Of a stretch of DNA of 64,000 nt, positions 54,341-63,765 are shown in pieces; position 1 is the first letter of the stretch, and the number at the start of each line of letters is the position of its first letter. Origin of the DNA: Rhizobium sp. BT04 (lineage in GTDB: Bacteria > Pseudomonadota > Alphaproteobacteria > Rhizobiales > Rhizobiaceae); the NCBI RefSeq assembly GCF_030053135.1, contig NZ_CP125652.1, positions 1,674,001 through 1,738,000 of the forward strand, written 5' to 3'. The notes below the pieces were generated by a model that saw only the letters and a program-made list of their open reading frames with translations, did not search any database and had not been told where the DNA came from. The position numbers and the translations under genes were made by a program.

Positions 54341-54370
54341 GGGCGCCCCTGTGGCGCCCGGTTTCGTTTT
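54341..54370 (+). terminator. Terminator of the branched-chain binding-protein gene
   Basis: GGGCGCC (54341-54347) pairs with GGCGCCC (54353-54359), then GGTTTCGTTTTG. It lies 23 nt after the stop. Confidence 0.8.
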
Positions 54371-54435
54371 GCGGCCCTCGCTTGTGGCGGCAGATCGGTT
54401 ATAACTTCGGAATCGCTTGTAATGTGAGCAACGTC

Positions 54436-56130
54436 ATGACCAGACTCGAACGTCTCATCGACCAAGGCGTCGGCCGCGTGCCGGCCGATATCGTGCTGAA
54501 GGGCGGCAGCTTCTTCGATCTCGTCACCGGCGAACTCGTCCGCTCCGACATCGCCATCGGCGCCGACCGCATCGTCGGCACTTCAGGCGACTATGCGGGC
54601 GAAATCGAGATCGATATCTCGGGCAGAACAGTGGTTCCCGGCTTCATCGACACGCATCTGCACATCGAATCCTCGCTGGTGACGCCGCATGAATTCGACC
54701 GCTGCGTCCTGCCCTATGGCGTCACCACCGCGATCTGCGATCCGCACGAAATCGCCAATGTGCTGGGAAGCGCCGGCATCGAATTCTTTCTCGAATCGGC
54801 GCTGGAAACGATCATGGACATCCGCGTCCAGCTCTCCTCCTGCGTGCCGGCGACACATCTCGAAACCGCAGGCGCCGACCTACCGATCGAGCGCCTGCTG
54901 CCTTACCGCGACCATCCCAAGGTCATCGGCCTTGCCGAATTCATGAATTTCCCCGGGGTGATCCACAAGGATCCCGTCTGCATGGCAAAGCTCGACGCCT
55001 TCCAGGGCGGCCATATCGACGGTCACGCACCGCTGCTGTCCGGCAACGATCTCAATGGTTACCTCGCAGCCGGCATCCGCACCGAGCACGAATGCACGAG
55101 CGCAGCCGAAGCACTGGAAAAGATCCGCAAGGGCATGCACATCCTTGTGCGCGAGGGTTCGGTGTCCAAGGACCTCGCCGCTTTGATTCCGATCATCACC
55201 GAGCGGTTGTCGCCTTATCTGGCGCTCTGCACCGACGACCGCAATCCGCTCGACATCGCCGAACAGGGCCATCTCGATCATATGATCCGCACGGCGATCG
55301 CCAGCGGCGTCGAAGCCTTAGCGATCTACCGCGCCGCCTCGATCTCGGCCGCCCGCGCCTTCGGCCTCAGGGACCGCGGCCTGGTGGCGCCGGGCTGGCG
55401 CGCTGATCTGGTCGTTCTCGACAGCCTGGAAAACTGCCGTGCCGAGATGGTCTTTTCGGCCGGCCGCCGCGTCACCGACGCACTCTTTTCCACACGCAGG
55501 CCGGTCGCCCCAATCGGTCTCGACAGCGTCAAGGCCCGGCCCGTCAACGCCGCCCATTTCGGCGTGCCCGTCGCCGAGGGCGAAACGCCTGTTATCGGCG
55601 TCATGCCGGGCAAGATCATCACGGAGCATCGCCGCTACCGCCTGCCGGTCAAGGGCAACGAGACGGCGGTCGACCTTGCCAACGATATCATCAAGGTCGC
55701 CGTCATCGAGCGCCATGGCAAGAACGGCAACCACGCCAACGGCTTCGTCCAGGGCTTCGGCCTGAAGAAGGGCGCGATTGCCTCCACCGTCGGCCATGAC
55801 AGCCACAATATCTGCATCGTCGGCGTCAATGAGGACGACATGGCGCACGCCGCCAACCGCCTCGGTGAGATCAAGGGCGGCTTCGTCGTCGTCGAGGATG
55901 GCAAGGTGACCGGCGAAATCGCCCTGCCCATTGCCGGCCTGATGAGCCTCGAGCCCTACGAGACCGTCCGCGATACGCTGCACCATCTGCGCAAGGCCGC
56001 CTTCGCGCTCGGCGCCACGCTGGAAGAACCCTTCCTCCAACTCGCCTTCCTGCCGCTGCCTGTCATCCCGCACCTGAAAATATCCGACCGCGGCATGGTC
56101 GATGTGGACAAGTTCGCGTTGATTGGATGA
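54436..56130 (+). CDS. ade: Adenine deaminase
   Basis: A 564-residue amidohydrolase converting adenine to hypoxanthine for purine salvage. Metal-binding motif [14 protein letters not shown] lies near residue 76, [16 protein letters not shown] near 98, HIDGHAPLL near 195, [20 protein letters not shown] near 215 and the catalytic [10 protein letters not shown] near 272. The family C-terminal domain has [20 protein letters not shown] with [20 protein letters not shown]. The ATG at 54436 is in a weak context; GTG 54426 lies just upstream, out of frame. It stands alone. Confidence 0.94.
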   Translation: MTRLERLIDQGVGRVPADIVLKGGSFFDLVTGELVRSDIAIGADRIVGTSGDYAGEIEIDISGRTVVPGFIDTHLHIESSLVTPHEFDRCVLPYGVTTAICDPHEIANVLGSAGIEFFLESALETIMDIRVQLSSCVPATHLETAGADLPIERLLPYRDHPKVIGLAEFMNFPGVIHKDPVCMAKLDAFQGGHIDGHAPLLSGNDLNGYLAAGIRTEHECTSAAEALEKIRKGMHILVREGSVSKDLAALIPIITERLSPYLALCTDDRNPLDIAEQGHLDHMIRTAIASGVEALAIYRAASISAARAFGLRDRGLVAPGWRADLVVLDSLENCRAEMVFSAGRRVTDALFSTRRPVAPIGLDSVKARPVNAAHFGVPVAEGETPVIGVMPGKIITEHRRYRLPVKGNETAVDLANDIIKVAVIERHGKNGNHANGFVQGFGLKKGAIASTVGHDSHNICIVGVNEDDMAHAANRLGEIKGGFVVVEDGKVTGEIALPIAGLMSLEPYETVRDTLHHLRKAAFALGATLEEPFLQLAFLPLPVIPHLKISDRGMVDVDKFALIG

Positions 56131-56201
56131 TGCAATTCCAAGGCTGACTCCGCAGCGGGCAACCTTTAACCGTCGCCTTCATTGTTTCAGCTGCAAGAAT
56201 A

Positions 56202-57848
56202 TCAAACTCGTGCACAAAACCCTTCCAGCGCCGCAAGCTTCACCAGTCCGGCGCTCACCACCGCCTCAAAACCCGGCATCTCAAGCGGTTCCCCGAGTAC
56301 GATGCCGGCAGGCAGGCGGAATTCCGCTGGTTTGCGCGTCAGGTTGAAAACGAAGAGCAGTTTTTCGCCACCCTTTTCGCGGGTGAAGGCGAGCAGGTCC
56401 TGGTTGGAGCCGAGGAAGGTCATCTCGCCGTCGATCAACGCCGGGTGGCTCTTCCGAAAGGCGAGCGTCCTGCGATAGTGATTGAGCACCGAGCTGCCGC
56501 TTCCCTCCTGCGTATCGACGGAAAGCCCCGCCTGCTCGTAGGGCACCGGCAGCCAGCTCTTCTCGGCCGAGGTGAAGCCCGCATGCGCCTTGCCAGCTTC
56601 CCAGGGCATCGGTGTGCGGCATCCGTCGCGGCCCTTGAAAGCCGGCCAGAAGCGGATGCCGTAGGGGTCGCGCAGATCCTCGAAGGCAAGCTCCGCCTCC
56701 GGCAGGCCGAGTTCCTCGCCCTGATAGAGGCAGATCGAACCGCGCAGCGCCGAAAGCACCGAAATCGCCAGCTTGGCGACGACAGGCCGCTCCTCCGCCG
56801 TCAGCGCGAAACGGCTGACATGGCGCATGACGTCGTGATTGGAGAAAGCCCAGCAGACCCAGCCATCCGTGACCGCCTTCTGGAAGGCTTCGACGCACCC
56901 GCGAATATGCGCGGCGGTGAAATCCGAGCCCAGCAGGTCGAATGTGTAGCACATATGCAGCTTGTCATCGCCGCTCGTATAGGCGGCCACCGTCTTCAGC
57001 GAACGTGCCCCGTCGCCGACTTCGCCAACCGTCGTGCGATCCTCGTATTGGTCGAGCAGCACCCGGAACCGCTTGAGGAAGCCGATATTCTCCGGCTGCG
57101 TCTTGTCGTAGAGGTGGTTCTGCATGCCGTAAGGGTTGCTGTCGGGCGCATCGAGACCCCCGTCACTGGTATCGGGCTCGTGCGGCGGATTGCTTCTGAG
57201 CTGCTTGTCGCAGAAATAATAGTTGACGGTATCCAGCCGGAAGCCGTCGACGCCGCGGTCAAGCCAGAACTTCACCGTATTCAGCACCGCATCCTGCACT
57301 TCGCTGCTGTGGAAGTTGAGATCCGGCTGCGAGGTCAGGAAATTGTGCTGGTAATATTGGCGGCGCACGCCATCCCATTCCCAGCCCGGCCCGCCGAAGA
57401 TCGACAGCCAATTGTTCGGCGCCGTACCGTCGGGCTTCGGGTCGGCCCAGACATACCAGTCCGCCTTCGCATTGGTCCGGCTCGTCCGGCTCTCGACGAA
57501 CCAGGGATGGCGGTCTGATGTATGCGAGATCACCTGGTCGATGACCACCTTGATGCCGAGCCTGTGCGCCTCCGCCATCATCTCGTCGAAATCGGCGAGC
57601 GTCCCGAAGATCGGGTCGACATCGCAATAATCGGAAACGTCATAGCCCATGTCGGCCATCGGTGATTTGAAGAAGGGCGACAGCCAGATCGCGTCGACAC
57701 CGAGGCTGGCAATATACGGCAGACGGCGGGTGATTCCCCTGAGATCGCCGAGCCCGTCGCTGTTGGTGTCCTGAAACGAGCGTGGATAGACCTGATAGAT
57801 CACCGCGCCGCGCCACCAGTCCGCATTCCCGCCTGCCTGCAATGCCAT
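56202..57848 (-). CDS. Alpha-glucosidase, glycoside hydrolase family 13
   Basis: A 548-residue cytosolic GH13 enzyme. The barrel motifs include WWRGAVIYQVYPRSFQDTNS, VVIDQVISHTSDRHPWF, nucleophile Asp206 in GVDGFRLDTVNYYF, acid/base Glu276 in TTVGEVGDGARS, and the third Asp in FSNHDVMRHVSRF. It resembles AglA-type enzymes that split alpha-glucosides such as maltose, trehalose or sucrose. No sugar-transport genes are nearby, unlike the typical agl operon. ATG 57848 has AGGAG 9 nt upstream. Confidence 0.93.
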   Translation of the reverse strand: MALQAGGNADWWRGAVIYQVYPRSFQDTNSDGLGDLRGITRRLPYIASLGVDAIWLSPFFKSPMADMGYDVSDYCDVDPIFGTLADFDEMMAEAHRLGIKVVIDQVISHTSDRHPWFVESRTSRTNAKADWYVWADPKPDGTAPNNWLSIFGGPGWEWDGVRRQYYQHNFLTSQPDLNFHSSEVQDAVLNTVKFWLDRGVDGFRLDTVNYYFCDKQLRSNPPHEPDTSDGGLDAPDSNPYGMQNHLYDKTQPENIGFLKRFRVLLDQYEDRTTVGEVGDGARSLKTVAAYTSGDDKLHMCYTFDLLGSDFTAAHIRGCVEAFQKAVTDGWVCWAFSNHDVMRHVSRFALTAEERPVVAKLAISVLSALRGSICLYQGEELGLPEAELAFEDLRDPYGIRFWPAFKGRDGCRTPMPWEAGKAHAGFTSAEKSWLPVPYEQAGLSVDTQEGSGSSVLNHYRRTLAFRKSHPALIDGEMTFLGSNQDLLAFTREKGGEKLLFVFNLTRKPAEFRLPAGIVLGEPLEMPGFEAVVSAGLVKLAALEGFCARV

Positions 57849-58132
57849 CGGCTATATCTCCTGCCTCGTTAGCGCTCGCCACACTAAAGCGGGCGAAACA
57901 AAAGACAACATGTGAGGTCATCATGGAGGTGCTGGCAATGTCGCAACATGTCGTCGCGACCCGACAAGGGGGAGACGTATGGAGGCTTGTCCACAACCCG
58001 TTTCCAGCCTCCGGATTTGGGGTTGCAACGCGATTCCTTTGCGATAAGGTGCGCACTGACCTGCACGTAAGAGGTCAAACACCGGGAACAAATGTCTAAT
58101 AAAGGCGCAAAGCCTAGAAAGGTGGACCCACG

Positions 58133-59713
58133 ATGAACCAGTTCACGAAAAAATTTCTCGCCTCCGCAATGCTTGGCACATTGCTGGCGTTTTCGGCGCA
58201 TGCGGCCACGCTCAACATTCACAATGGTGGCGATCCGCAGTCGCTCGATCCGCAGAAACTTTCCGGCGACTGGGAGAACCGCATCGCCGGCGACATTTTC
58301 GAAGGCCTCGTCACCGAGGACGCCAAGGATAATCCGATCCCCGGCCAGGCCGAAAGCTGGACCATTTCGCCGGATGGCAAGGTCTATACCTTCAAGCTTC
58401 GTGACGGCATCAAGTGGTCCGATGGCCAGCCGGTAACGGCAGGAGACTTCGTCTTCGCCTTCCAGCGCCTCGTCGACCCGAAGAACGCCGCCGACTATGC
58501 CTATCTGCAGTTCACCATCAAGAACGCCGAAAAGATCAACAAGGGTGAGATCACCGATTTCAGCCAACTCGGCGTCAAGGCGATCGACGACAAGACGCTC
58601 GAAATCACCCTGGAAAATCCGACGCCTTACTTCATTAACGCCCTGATGCATTACACGGCCTACCCGCTGCCGAAGCACGTCGTCGAAGCGAAGGGCCAGG
58701 ATTGGGTCAAGATCGGCAATATCGTCACCAACGGCCCCTACAAGCCGGTCGAATGGGTTCCGGGTTCGCATGTCACGACCGTCAAGAACGACCAGTGGTA
58801 CGGCACCAAGGACCTGAAGATCGACGGCGCCAAATTCTTCGTGCTCGAGGACCAGGAAGCCGCGCTGAAGCGTTACCGTGCCGGCGAATTCGACATTCTC
58901 ACCGACTTCCCGACCGACCAGTACGAGTGGATGAAGAAGAACCTGCCGGGTCAGGCGCATGTCGCCCCCTTCTCCGGCCTCTATTATTACGTCGTCAATT
59001 CGCAGAAGCCGCCCTTCAGCGACAAGCGCGTCCGCCAGGCCCTCTCCATGGCGATCAACCGCGAAGTGATCGGTCCGCAGATCCTTGGCACCGGCGAACT
59101 GCCGGCTTACTCCTGGGTTCCGCCGGGCACGGCAAACTACGGCGAACCGGCCTATGTTTCCTGGAAGGATCTTCCTTACAAGGACAAGGTCGAAGAAGCC
59201 AAGAAGCTGCTGAAGGAAGCCGGCTTCGGCCCGGACAAGCCGCTTCACGCCGTTCTCAGCTACAACACCAACGACAACCACAAGCGCATCGCCGTTGCCA
59301 TCGCCTCCATGTGGAAGCCGCTCGGCGTCGATGTCGAACTCGTCAATGCCGAAACCAAGGTGCATTACGACCAGATGCAGCGTGGCCAGGTCGAAATCGG
59401 CCGCGCCGGCTGGCTCGCCGACTACAACGATCCGGACAATTTCCTGAACCTCCTGGTGACAGGCGTGCAGATGAATTACGGCCGCTGGTCTAATCCCGAA
59501 TACGACAAGATGATCAAGGACGGCAACGCCGAGACGGATCTGAAGAAACGCGCTGAAATCTTCAAGAAGGCCGAGCAGCTGGCGCTGGATGAATCCGCCG
59601 CCCTGCCGATCTACTACTATGTCTCGAAGAATGTCGTTTCGCCGAAGATTGAAGGCTTCGTCGACAACATTCAGGACATCCACCGCACCCGCTGGCTGTC
59701 GATGAAAGAGTAA
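58133..59713 (+). CDS. oppA: Oligopeptide ABC transporter substrate-binding protein OppA
   Basis: A 526-residue periplasmic protein of family 5 binding proteins. Signal peptide FLASAMLGTLLAFSAHAATL, cleaved after about residue 23. Family signature around AESWTISPDGKVYTFKLRDG, with KWSDGQPVTAGDFVFAFQRL. The lobe pattern YYYVVNSQKPPFSDKRVRQA and LADYNDPDNFLNLLVTGVQM matches peptide-binding OppA. AAGGTGG lies 7-8 nt upstream of the start. It is the first gene of the oppABCDF operon and is followed by a hairpin. Confidence 0.95.
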   Translation: MNQFTKKFLASAMLGTLLAFSAHAATLNIHNGGDPQSLDPQKLSGDWENRIAGDIFEGLVTEDAKDNPIPGQAESWTISPDGKVYTFKLRDGIKWSDGQPVTAGDFVFAFQRLVDPKNAADYAYLQFTIKNAEKINKGEITDFSQLGVKAIDDKTLEITLENPTPYFINALMHYTAYPLPKHVVEAKGQDWVKIGNIVTNGPYKPVEWVPGSHVTTVKNDQWYGTKDLKIDGAKFFVLEDQEAALKRYRAGEFDILTDFPTDQYEWMKKNLPGQAHVAPFSGLYYYVVNSQKPPFSDKRVRQALSMAINREVIGPQILGTGELPAYSWVPPGTANYGEPAYVSWKDLPYKDKVEEAKKLLKEAGFGPDKPLHAVLSYNTNDNHKRIAVAIASMWKPLGVDVELVNAETKVHYDQMQRGQVEIGRAGWLADYNDPDNFLNLLVTGVQMNYGRWSNPEYDKMIKDGNAETDLKKRAEIFKKAEQLALDESAALPIYYYVSKNVVSPKIEGFVDNIQDIHRTRWLSMKE

Positions 59714-59720
59714 GGGAAAA

Positions 59721-59751
59721 CGGTCCTTTCCGCGCCTTGCGGAAAGGACCG
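59721..59751 (+). other. Intercistronic hairpin oppA-oppB
   Basis: A perfect 13-bp stem (59721-59733 with 59739-59751, loop GCCTT) without a U-run lies between oppA and oppB. It probably stabilises the oppA part of the mRNA or lowers expression of the permease genes. It is a likely RNA processing or stability element. Confidence 0.75.
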
Positions 59752-59761
59752 GCCCACGACC

Positions 59762-60685
59762 ATGATCAAATACGCCCTCCGTCGCCTCCTGTCGACGATC
59801 CCCGTCATGTGGATCGCCGTGACAGCTTCGTTTTTTGTTTTGCGCCTTGCCCCCGGCGGCCCTTTCGATGGCGAAAGGCCATTGCCGCCGGTGATCCTGA
59901 AGAACCTTGCGATCCACTACAATCTCGATAAGCCGCTCATCCAGCAGTACCTGATCTATGTCGGAGACCTACTGCGGGGCGACCTCGGCCCCTCGTTCGC
60001 CAGCGAGGATTTCACCGTCGCCCAGCAGATCATGATCGGTCTGCCCTACACCTTCACCATCGGTACGGCTGCCTTCCTGATTGCCATCATTGTCGGCGTC
60101 GCCGTCGGCTGTCTTGGGGCGCTCTACCAGAACAAGGCACCGGATTATATTCTGGGTGCGCTCATCCTGATCGGCGTCGTGCTGCCGAACTTCCTGATCG
60201 CGCCCATCCTGCAGCTCGTCTTCGGCATCCATCTCGCCTGGTTTCCGGTCGGCGGCTGGGGCGATGGCTCGATCAAATATCTCATCCTGCCGATTGTCGT
60301 TCTGGCGCTGCCGCATGCCGGCCGCATCTCGCGCATCACCCGCGGCTCGATGATCGAGGTGATGAACCAGAACTTCATTCGCACCGCCAAAGCCAAGGGC
60401 ATCGGCCCGCGGCTGACTGTGATGCGCCACGCGCTGAAGCCTGCGCTGATGCCTGTCGTCTCCTATCTGGGACCCGCGGCAAGCTACCTTCTCACCGGCT
60501 CGCTGGTTGTCGAGAGCATCTTCGGATTGCCCGGCATCGGCCGCTATTTCGTCAACGCGGCGCTGAACCGCGATTACGGCATGGTTCTCGGCACGGTCAT
60601 CTTCTACATGGTGCTGATCGTGTTCCTGAACCTTCTCGTCGACATCGCCTATGCGTGGCTCGACCCGAAAGTGAGAAACCGATGA
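59762..60685 (+). CDS. oppB: Oligopeptide transporter permease OppB
   Basis: A 307-residue permease with six helices, of the DppB/OppB family. The N-terminus IKYALRRLLSTIPVMWIAVT is typical, and the EAA-type loop is ARTAK-like NFIRTAKAKGIGPRLTVMRH near residue 203. It pairs with OppC to form the membrane channel. It ends overlapping the oppC start (ATGA). Confidence 0.95.
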   Translation: MIKYALRRLLSTIPVMWIAVTASFFVLRLAPGGPFDGERPLPPVILKNLAIHYNLDKPLIQQYLIYVGDLLRGDLGPSFASEDFTVAQQIMIGLPYTFTIGTAAFLIAIIVGVAVGCLGALYQNKAPDYILGALILIGVVLPNFLIAPILQLVFGIHLAWFPVGGWGDGSIKYLILPIVVLALPHAGRISRITRGSMIEVMNQNFIRTAKAKGIGPRLTVMRHALKPALMPVVSYLGPAASYLLTGSLVVESIFGLPGIGRYFVNAALNRDYGMVLGTVIFYMVLIVFLNLLVDIAYAWLDPKVRNR

Positions 60686-61599
60686 TCCTCAACCCCGCAA
60701 AACGCGAGCTGCTCGCCCAGGAACTGCTGGCGGCGGAAGGCCTTGCGCCCGAAAGCCGTTCGCTCACCAAGGATGCGCTGCGCCGTCTCGGGCGCAACAA
60801 GGCGGCTGTGCTTTCGATCGTCGTCCTGGCGCTGCTGATCCTGGCTGCCTTCCTCGGCCCCTGGTTCATTCCCTTCAATTACGAGGATCCGGATTGGGCC
60901 GCCTTCCGCATCCCGCCCTCGATCGAGACCGGCCATTATTTCGGCACCGACCCGAACGGCCGCGACCTCCTTGCCCGCGTGCTCTACGGCACCCGCGTTT
61001 CGCTCGCCGTGGCGCTGACTGCAACTGTCGTCTCCGTCTTCATCGGTGTGCTCTACGGCGCGGTATCGGGATATATCGGCGGCAGGTTGGATGCGATCAT
61101 GATGCGCTTCGTCGATATCATGTATGCGCTTCCCTATATCCTCTTCGTCATCCTGTTGATGGTGATCTTCGGCCGCAACGTCTATCTGCTCTTTGCTGCA
61201 ATCGGCGCACTGGAATGGCTGACCATGGCGCGCATCGTGCGCGGCCAGACGCTGTCGATCAAGCACCGGGAATTCATCGAGGCGGCCCGCGCTTCCGGTC
61301 AGCGGCCGTTCAAGATCATCATCAAGCATATCATTCCGAACCTCGTCGGCCCGGTGGTGATCTTTGCCGCACTGACCGTTCCCGAGATCATCGCCACTGA
61401 AAGCTTCCTGTCCTATCTCGGCTTCGGCGTGCAGGAACCGCTGACCTCGCTCGGCACGCTGATCGCCGAGGGAACCGATGCCATGGAAAGCATGCCGTGG
61501 CTGCTGGTCTTCCCGGCCAGCTTCCTCGTGGCGCTGCTGCTCAGCCTGCTCTTCATCGGCGACGGCCTGCGCGACGCGTTCGACCCGAAGGATCGATAA
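60682..61599 (+). CDS. oppC: Oligopeptide transporter permease OppC
   Basis: A 305-residue permease of the OppC/DppC family. The N-terminal cytosolic stretch (RRLGRNKAAVLSIVVLALLI) leads into the first helix, then FGTDPNGRDLLARVLYGTRV, a family signature, and the EAA loop FIEAARASGQRPFKIIIKHI. ATG 60682 overlaps the oppB stop by four bases. It ends 2 nt before oppD. Confidence 0.95.
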   Translation: MILNPAKRELLAQELLAAEGLAPESRSLTKDALRRLGRNKAAVLSIVVLALLILAAFLGPWFIPFNYEDPDWAAFRIPPSIETGHYFGTDPNGRDLLARVLYGTRVSLAVALTATVVSVFIGVLYGAVSGYIGGRLDAIMMRFVDIMYALPYILFVILLMVIFGRNVYLLFAAIGALEWLTMARIVRGQTLSIKHREFIEAARASGQRPFKIIIKHIIPNLVGPVVIFAALTVPEIIATESFLSYLGFGVQEPLTSLGTLIAEGTDAMESMPWLLVFPASFLVALLLSLLFIGDGLRDAFDPKDR

Positions 61600-61601
61600 G
61601 A

Positions 61602-62609
61602 ATGCCCCAGGAAACACAAAAAGATACGCTTCTCGAACTCAAAGACTATTCGATCACCTTCAAAACGCCGGATGGAGAGGTCAAGGCCGTCTCGAACATG
61701 AACCTCACCGTCCGGCGCGGCGAACGCATCGCTATCGTCGGCGAATCCGGCTCCGGCAAGAGCCAGACCTTCCTCGGCATCATGGGGCTGCTCGCCAAGA
61801 ACGGCAGGACGACAGGACAGGCGCTGCTCGAAGGCAAGGACGTGCTGGCGCTGAAGCCGCGCGAACTCGACCAGATCCGCGGCAAGGACATGGCCATGGT
61901 CTTCCAGGACCCGATGACCGCCTTGAACCCGTCGCTGAAGATTTCCAGGCAGTTGACGGAACAGCTTGAGGTTCACGGCGGGCTGACGGCGCGCGCCGCC
62001 TCCACTGCTGCCCTCGACATGCTGAAACGTGTCGGCATCCCCGACCCGACGCGGCGCTTCAACCTCTATCCGCACGAGCTCTCCGGCGGCATGCGCCAGC
62101 GCATCGTCATCGCCATGGCGCTGCTCACCAAACCGAAGCTCCTGATCGCCGACGAGCCGACGACGGCGCTCGACGTCACCATCCAGGCGCAGATTCTCGA
62201 TCTCTTCAACGACCTGACGGCGGAAATGAACACGGCGCTTGTCATGATCACCCACGATCTCGGCGTCGTCGCCGGCCTCGCCGACCGCGTCGCCGTCATG
62301 TATGCCGGCCGCATCGTCGAGGAGGCGCCCGTCGACGAGCTGTTCGACAATCCGGCTCATCCCTATACCGCGGCGCTGCATGCCTCGATCCCGCGCCCGG
62401 ACCAGGATGTCGATGACCTCGTCGTCATTCCCGGCCGTCCACCGAACCTGCAGCACCTGCCGAAGGGCTGCAATTTCTCGCCGCGCTGTTCGCAGGTCCA
62501 GGACGATTGCATCGACCGCCCGCCGCCGCTCGAAACGCTGGCGCCGCGCCACTGTGCAGCCTGCTACCACCCGTTCCCCCGCCGTGAGGAGTTGTTGAAC
62601 CATGGCTGA
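61602..62609 (+). CDS. oppD: Oligopeptide transporter ATP-binding protein OppD
   Basis: A 335-residue ATPase. Walker A is GESGSGKSQTFLGI near residue 47, the signature LSGGMRQRIVIAMALL near 160, and Walker B LLIADEPTTALDVT near 180. The C-terminal part has the Cys-rich family motif HLPKGCNFSPRCSQVQDDC typical of oligopeptide ATPases, which in some members holds an Fe-S cluster. It overlaps the oppF start by eight bases. Confidence 0.95.
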   Translation: MPQETQKDTLLELKDYSITFKTPDGEVKAVSNMNLTVRRGERIAIVGESGSGKSQTFLGIMGLLAKNGRTTGQALLEGKDVLALKPRELDQIRGKDMAMVFQDPMTALNPSLKISRQLTEQLEVHGGLTARAASTAALDMLKRVGIPDPTRRFNLYPHELSGGMRQRIVIAMALLTKPKLLIADEPTTALDVTIQAQILDLFNDLTAEMNTALVMITHDLGVVAGLADRVAVMYAGRIVEEAPVDELFDNPAHPYTAALHASIPRPDQDVDDLVVIPGRPPNLQHLPKGCNFSPRCSQVQDDCIDRPPPLETLAPRHCAACYHPFPRREELLNHG

Positions 62610-63588
62610 TCGTTCGCTTCTGAGGGTCGAGAACCTGACGACCCAGTTCGAACTGCCTGCGAAGGGCCTCTTCAAGCCGCCGGTCTTCCTCACCGCCGTC
62701 AACAATGTCAGCTTCGACCTTGCCGAAGGCCGCACGCTCGGCATCGTCGGCGAATCAGGCTGCGGCAAGTCCACGCTCGGCCGTTCCATCCTGCGGCTCC
62801 TGAAATCGCAGAAGGGCCGCATCCTCTGGCAGGGTCGCAATCTTCTCGACCTCTCGGAAGAGGAAATGCGCGCCGCCCGCCGCGACATGCAGATCATCTT
62901 CCAGGATCCGATCGCCTCGCTCGACCCGCGCATGACGGTCGGCGACATCATCGCCGAGCCGCTCACCGTTTTCGAGCCGAAGCTTTCGAAGGCCGAGCGC
63001 ACCGAGCGCGTCCGCGAGATCATGACCGCCGTCGGACTGGTGCCCGAGATGATCAACCGCTATCCCCATGAATTCTCCGGCGGCCAGGCGCAGCGCATCG
63101 GCATTGCCCGGGCGGTCGTCACCAAACCCAAGCTCATCGTCTGCGACGAGCCGGTCTCGGCCCTCGACGTCTCGATCCAGGGCCAGGTGATCACGCTCCT
63201 GCGCAAACTGCGCAAGGAATTCGGCCTGACGCTGATCTTCATCAGCCACGATCTCTCGGTCGTGCGCCTGATCTCAGACGATGTGCTGGTGCTCTATCTC
63301 GGCAGGGTGGTGGAAGCCGGCGACTGCGCCACCGTCTTCGATCATCCGGCCCATCCCTATACGCAGGCGCTGTTTTCCGCAGCACCGATCCCGGATCCGA
63401 AGCTTGCGCGCCTGCGCACCCGCATCCGCCTGCAGGGCGATCCGCCCTCGCCGCTCAACCCGCCGAAAGGCTGCGTCTTCTCGCCGCGCTGCTGGAAGGC
63501 GACCGACATCTGCCGCACCGAAATGCCGCCGACCGAGGAAGTCCGCCCCGGCCAGAAGGCCGCCTGCTACCACATGGACAGGCCATGA
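62602..63588 (+). CDS. oppF: Oligopeptide transporter ATP-binding protein OppF
   Basis: A 328-residue ATPase partner of OppD. Walker A is GESGCGKSTLGRSI near residue 52, the signature FSGGQAQRIGIARAVV near 157, Walker B LIVCDEPVSALDVS near 177. The C-terminal RLQGDPPSPLNPPKGCVFSP and CWKATDICRTEMP with a third Cys cluster match the oligopeptide family. The start overlaps oppD by eight bases. It is the last gene of the operon and a terminator follows. Confidence 0.95.
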   Translation: MADRSLLRVENLTTQFELPAKGLFKPPVFLTAVNNVSFDLAEGRTLGIVGESGCGKSTLGRSILRLLKSQKGRILWQGRNLLDLSEEEMRAARRDMQIIFQDPIASLDPRMTVGDIIAEPLTVFEPKLSKAERTERVREIMTAVGLVPEMINRYPHEFSGGQAQRIGIARAVVTKPKLIVCDEPVSALDVSIQGQVITLLRKLRKEFGLTLIFISHDLSVVRLISDDVLVLYLGRVVEAGDCATVFDHPAHPYTQALFSAAPIPDPKLARLRTRIRLQGDPPSPLNPPKGCVFSPRCWKATDICRTEMPPTEEVRPGQKAACYHMDRP

Positions 63589-63594
63589 ATGGAA

Positions 63595-63628
63595 CGAAGG
63601 CCAGCTGAAATGGCCTTCGCTCTTTTCC
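63595..63628 (+). terminator. Terminator of the opp operon
   Basis: CGAAGGCCA (63595-63603) pairs perfectly with TGGCCTTCG (63611-63619), followed by CTCTTTTCC. Confidence 0.85.
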
Positions 63629-63765
63629 GAATATTTGCGCTTCCATCTCCAAGACGGGGCGTTCGGAAACGGGCTTGTTTCGGAATCTATAGTCGCTGAT
63701 AACGAAGATTTAGATGGCGGTATGCTATTTCGTTCCGGCCTGATCATGGGCCAGGGGAACGTTAC

